Origin: Dinoroseobacter sp039192165
GTDB lineage: Bacteria > Pseudomonadota > Alphaproteobacteria > Rhodobacterales > Rhodobacteraceae
DNA length: 64,000 bases
NCBI GenBank assembly: GCA_039192165.1
Contig: JBCCXD010000002.1
Span: 186,001-250,000 of the forward strand
Direction of reading: 5' to 3'
Within the stretch, counting starts at the first letter, position 1; each line of letters begins with the position of its first letter. The notes beneath the pieces were generated by a model. It worked only from the letters and a program-made list of their open reading frames with translations. It was not told where the DNA came from and did no database searches. The translations under genes were made by a program, and so were the position numbers. Below are positions 62,157 to 64,000 of this stretch, one piece after another.

Positions 62157-63274
62157 GCGCCTCCGGCTTCAGACATTTCGCGGTCGCTTTCGGCCGTGGC
62201 GCGTACACTTTTCTTTGGCGGACCTAAAAGGCGCACTCGATAGCCAACGAAGAGATCGAAGATAAGCAGCCAGAAAAGAAGCGTGCCCTGGAGAACCCCC
62301 ACCATAGCGGCGGGCAGGCTCATGGCGATCTGCGCTGACTCGCCGCCTATGTAGCTGACGGCCAGAGCGAGTGCTGCGAAGACCACACCGATGGGGTGCA
62401 ACCGTCCAAGGAAGGCAACAATGATCGCAGTAAACCCGTAGCCGACGGGAATCCCAGGCACGAGTTGTCCGATAGGTCCGGTCGCCTCAAGTGCACCGGC
62501 AAGGCCGGCCAGCCCTCCAGAGATCAGAAGACAGAACCAAACCGCGCGCGCTTCGGAGTATCCGGCAAAGCGGGCCGCGCGCGGTGTGTCGCCGAGTAGC
62601 CTAAGACTTAGACCAACCTCATGGTAGCGCGTGAGCCACCAAAGAAAAATGGCGACGATCGGTACGATGGCGATGCCAATATGTGCGCGTGTCCCTTCAA
62701 TCAGCATCGGAGGGATCGCACTTTCATGGAAAATACGGCTTTCGGGAAAATTAAAGCCATCCGGGTCTCGGAGGGGGCCGCTTACCAAAGCGGACAACAA
62801 AAGTACGGCAATGTACGTGAGCATCAAGCTGACAAGGATTTCATTGACACCCATTCGGGTACGCAGCGCGGCCGGAACGGCCGCCCATCCCATTCCGGCA
62901 GCGATGCCGCCCGCGCAAATCAGTGGAAACAACCAAGGCCCATCAACGCCGTAGAAGGCCAGTGCGATGGCACCCCCTCCGATTGCTCCAAGTGTGAACT
63001 GACCCTCCGCTCCGATGTTCCAGACATTGGCGCGGAAGCCAAGGCTGAGGCCAAGTGCAATAAGCGCCAAAGGCGCGGCCTTAACAAGAAGTTCTGAGCG
63101 TGCATACGCCGACGAAAATGGATCAAAAATAACGTGGCGGAGCGCCTTTGCTGGATCCACTCCGATGATCAGAAACACCGCATAGGCCGACACGACTGTC
63201 ATTGCAGCCGCAAGGAGTGGCGTTGTCCAAAGCAGCAACCGGGAGCGCTCCGTGCGCGGCTCAAGCCGTAGCAT
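62153..63274 (-). CDS. BMP-type ABC transporter permease (first permease)
   Basis: A 373-residue inner-membrane permease similar to YufP/NupP. Blocks include LIALGLSLGFRANVWNIGAEGQFTLGAIGGG near residue 75, TRMGVNEILVSLMLTYIAVLL and GYGFTAIIVAFLGRLHPIGV. Its start overlaps the ATPase gene end by 14 bases and its stop overlaps the second permease start, so translation is coupled. Confidence 0.9.
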   Translation of the reverse strand: MLRLEPRTERSRLLLWTTPLLAAAMTVVSAYAVFLIIGVDPAKALRHVIFDPFSSAYARSELLVKAAPLALIALGLSLGFRANVWNIGAEGQFTLGAIGGGAIALAFYGVDGPWLFPLICAGGIAAGMGWAAVPAALRTRMGVNEILVSLMLTYIAVLLLSALVSGPLRDPDGFNFPESRIFHESAIPPMLIEGTRAHIGIAIVPIVAIFLWWLTRYHEVGLSLRLLGDTPRAARFAGYSEARAVWFCLLISGGLAGLAGALEATGPIGQLVPGIPVGYGFTAIIVAFLGRLHPIGVVFAALALAVSYIGGESAQIAMSLPAAMVGVLQGTLLFWLLIFDLFVGYRVRLLGPPKKSVRATAESDREMSEAGGA

Positions 63275-64000
63275 GCATGCCTCCTTGAAGGCTGCGGCCT
63301 CCCATCAATGTACCAATCTCTGCGAGACTAAGTTCAGCCGTGGGCACGGCTTCGGACAGCTTACCGTCCGACAGGATCGCCAGCCGCTGCGAAAGGCTTC
63401 TTAGTTCATCAAGATCCTGGCTAATGACGAGCACTGCGGTTCCGGCTTCGGCCAGAGCTATCAGCGCCCGATGGACTGTAGCGGCTGCCGCCGCGTCGAC
63501 CCCCCAAGTCGGCTGCGCAGCAACCAGAGCTATAGGTTTCTGAGCAATCTCGCGTCCAATCGAGAATTTTTGCAGGTTTCCACCTGAAAGCGTGCGTGCT
63601 GTTTGCTGAGGGCCCGAGGTGCGCACGTCGAATTTCGCAATAACCTCGCCCGCGAAACGCGCTGCGGCGCCGAAATTTAGGACCCCGTGTGCGGACAGCC
63701 CCGCGCGACGACGGGCTGAGATTAAGACGTTTTCCGCCAGCGTCATTCCTGGGGACAAAGCGTGACCAAGGCGCTCTTCGGGTGCAAAGCAAATACCCAT
63801 GCCACGCCTCTGACTTGGGCCTTGGCCAAGCACTGAAACGCCATCTACGCATATGTCGCCGTGGGCGATCGGAGACTCCCCAATCAAAGCGCTCAGCAAT
63901 TCCGCTTGTCCGTTTCCAGCAACTCCGCCGATACCAACGATCTCTCCGGCTGATACGGATAGCGAAATGTCTTCAAGAGGCACCCCAAACGGGCCTTCAG
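63261..64000 (-). CDS. BMP-type ABC transporter ATP-binding protein (5' end outside window)
   Basis: C-terminal half of a sugar/nucleoside-type double ATPase (YufO/NupO-like). About 246 codons are present. The second nucleotide-binding domain has a degenerate Walker A (GVAGNGQAELL), the signature LSGGNLQKFSIGREIAQKP and an unusual Walker B region (LVAAQPTWGVD), all standard for this half. The frame continues to the right edge without a stop or a start; an internal GTG at 63983 is not a likely start. It leads the BMP importer operon. Confidence 0.9.
   Translation of the reverse strand, partial: EGPFGVPLEDISLSVSAGEIVGIGGVAGNGQAELLSALIGESPIAHGDICVDGVSVLGQGPSQRRGMGICFAPEERLGHALSPGMTLAENVLISARRRAGLSAHGVLNFGAAARFAGEVIAKFDVRTSGPQQTARTLSGGNLQKFSIGREIAQKPIALVAAQPTWGVDAAAAATVHRALIALAEAGTAVLVISQDLDELRSLSQRLAILSDGKLSEAVPTAELSLAEIGTLMGGRSLQGGMHATA

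Noticed and set aside
1..64000. CRISPR arrays, tRNA or rRNA genes, prophage and intact insertion sequences
   Set aside because: Looked for repeats with regular spacing, cloverleaf-like sequences and transposase motifs; none was seen. A tRNAscan or ISfinder run was not possible.

Overview
The window looks like chromosome from a marine alphaproteobacterium of the Rhodobacteraceae (Roseobacter-type). The evidence is moderately high GC, dense operons with ATGA-type overlaps, many ABC importers, a DUF1127 gene, a DUF4214/RTX protein and, most telling, a complete beta-hydroxyaspartate cycle (bhc) cluster. This is inferred from gene content only. No rRNA, tRNA, CRISPR array, prophage or intact insertion sequence was recognised by eye.

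Layout. (1) 1-4645, minus strand: a branched-chain amino acid type ABC importer (livF partial, livG, livM, livH, binding protein) and a stand-alone Lrp/AsnC ligand-binding domain. (2) 4838-7477: a two-gene molybdenum hydroxylase (iorA/iorB type), ending in a strong terminator. (3) 7684-15288: a peptide-type ABC importer with two different binding proteins, two permeases and one fused double ATPase, interrupted by a roughly 490-bp segment carrying a small antisense gene. (4) 15290-20783: bhcR and bhcABCD, encoding the four enzymes that turn glyoxylate and glycine into oxaloacetate through beta-hydroxyaspartate and iminosuccinate. (5) 20837-22652: a secreted DUF3179 protein and a small membrane protein.

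(6) 22649-37647: an inositol-type catabolic island. A minus-strand operon (iolD, iolC, iolB, class II aldolase, iolG) faces a plus-strand operon (Gfo/Idh/MocA oxidoreductase, IolE-like isomerase/dehydratase, second oxidoreductase). These are followed by a LacI-type repressor facing a CUT2-type sugar importer operon that also encodes a phytanoyl-CoA dioxygenase-like enzyme and a second IolB. The same perfect 16-bp palindrome lies in both divergent promoter regions, so one repressor probably controls all four transcription units. No iolA is present.

(7) 37782-45739: mixed accessory genes: DUF1127, an isolated allophanate hydrolase C-terminal domain, a Crp-like regulator, a CocE-type hydrolase, a MarR regulator divergent from an FAD oxidoreductase, two exported proteins of unknown role, and a decayed glutathione-dependent formaldehyde dehydrogenase gene. 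(8) 45764-51413: a probable zinc-limitation locus, with DUF1826, two COG0523 GTPases, a Cys-tailed flavoprotein, a BASS/ACR3-like transporter and a small protein, and two similar Zur-like palindromes. (9) 51601-64000: an HXXEE membrane protein, a gene-poor stretch, a 1046-residue type I-secreted RTX protein with carbohydrate-binding-like and DUF4214 modules, three NTF2/SnoaL-like proteins with a LysR regulator, and a BMP-family (nucleoside-type) ABC importer that runs off the right edge.
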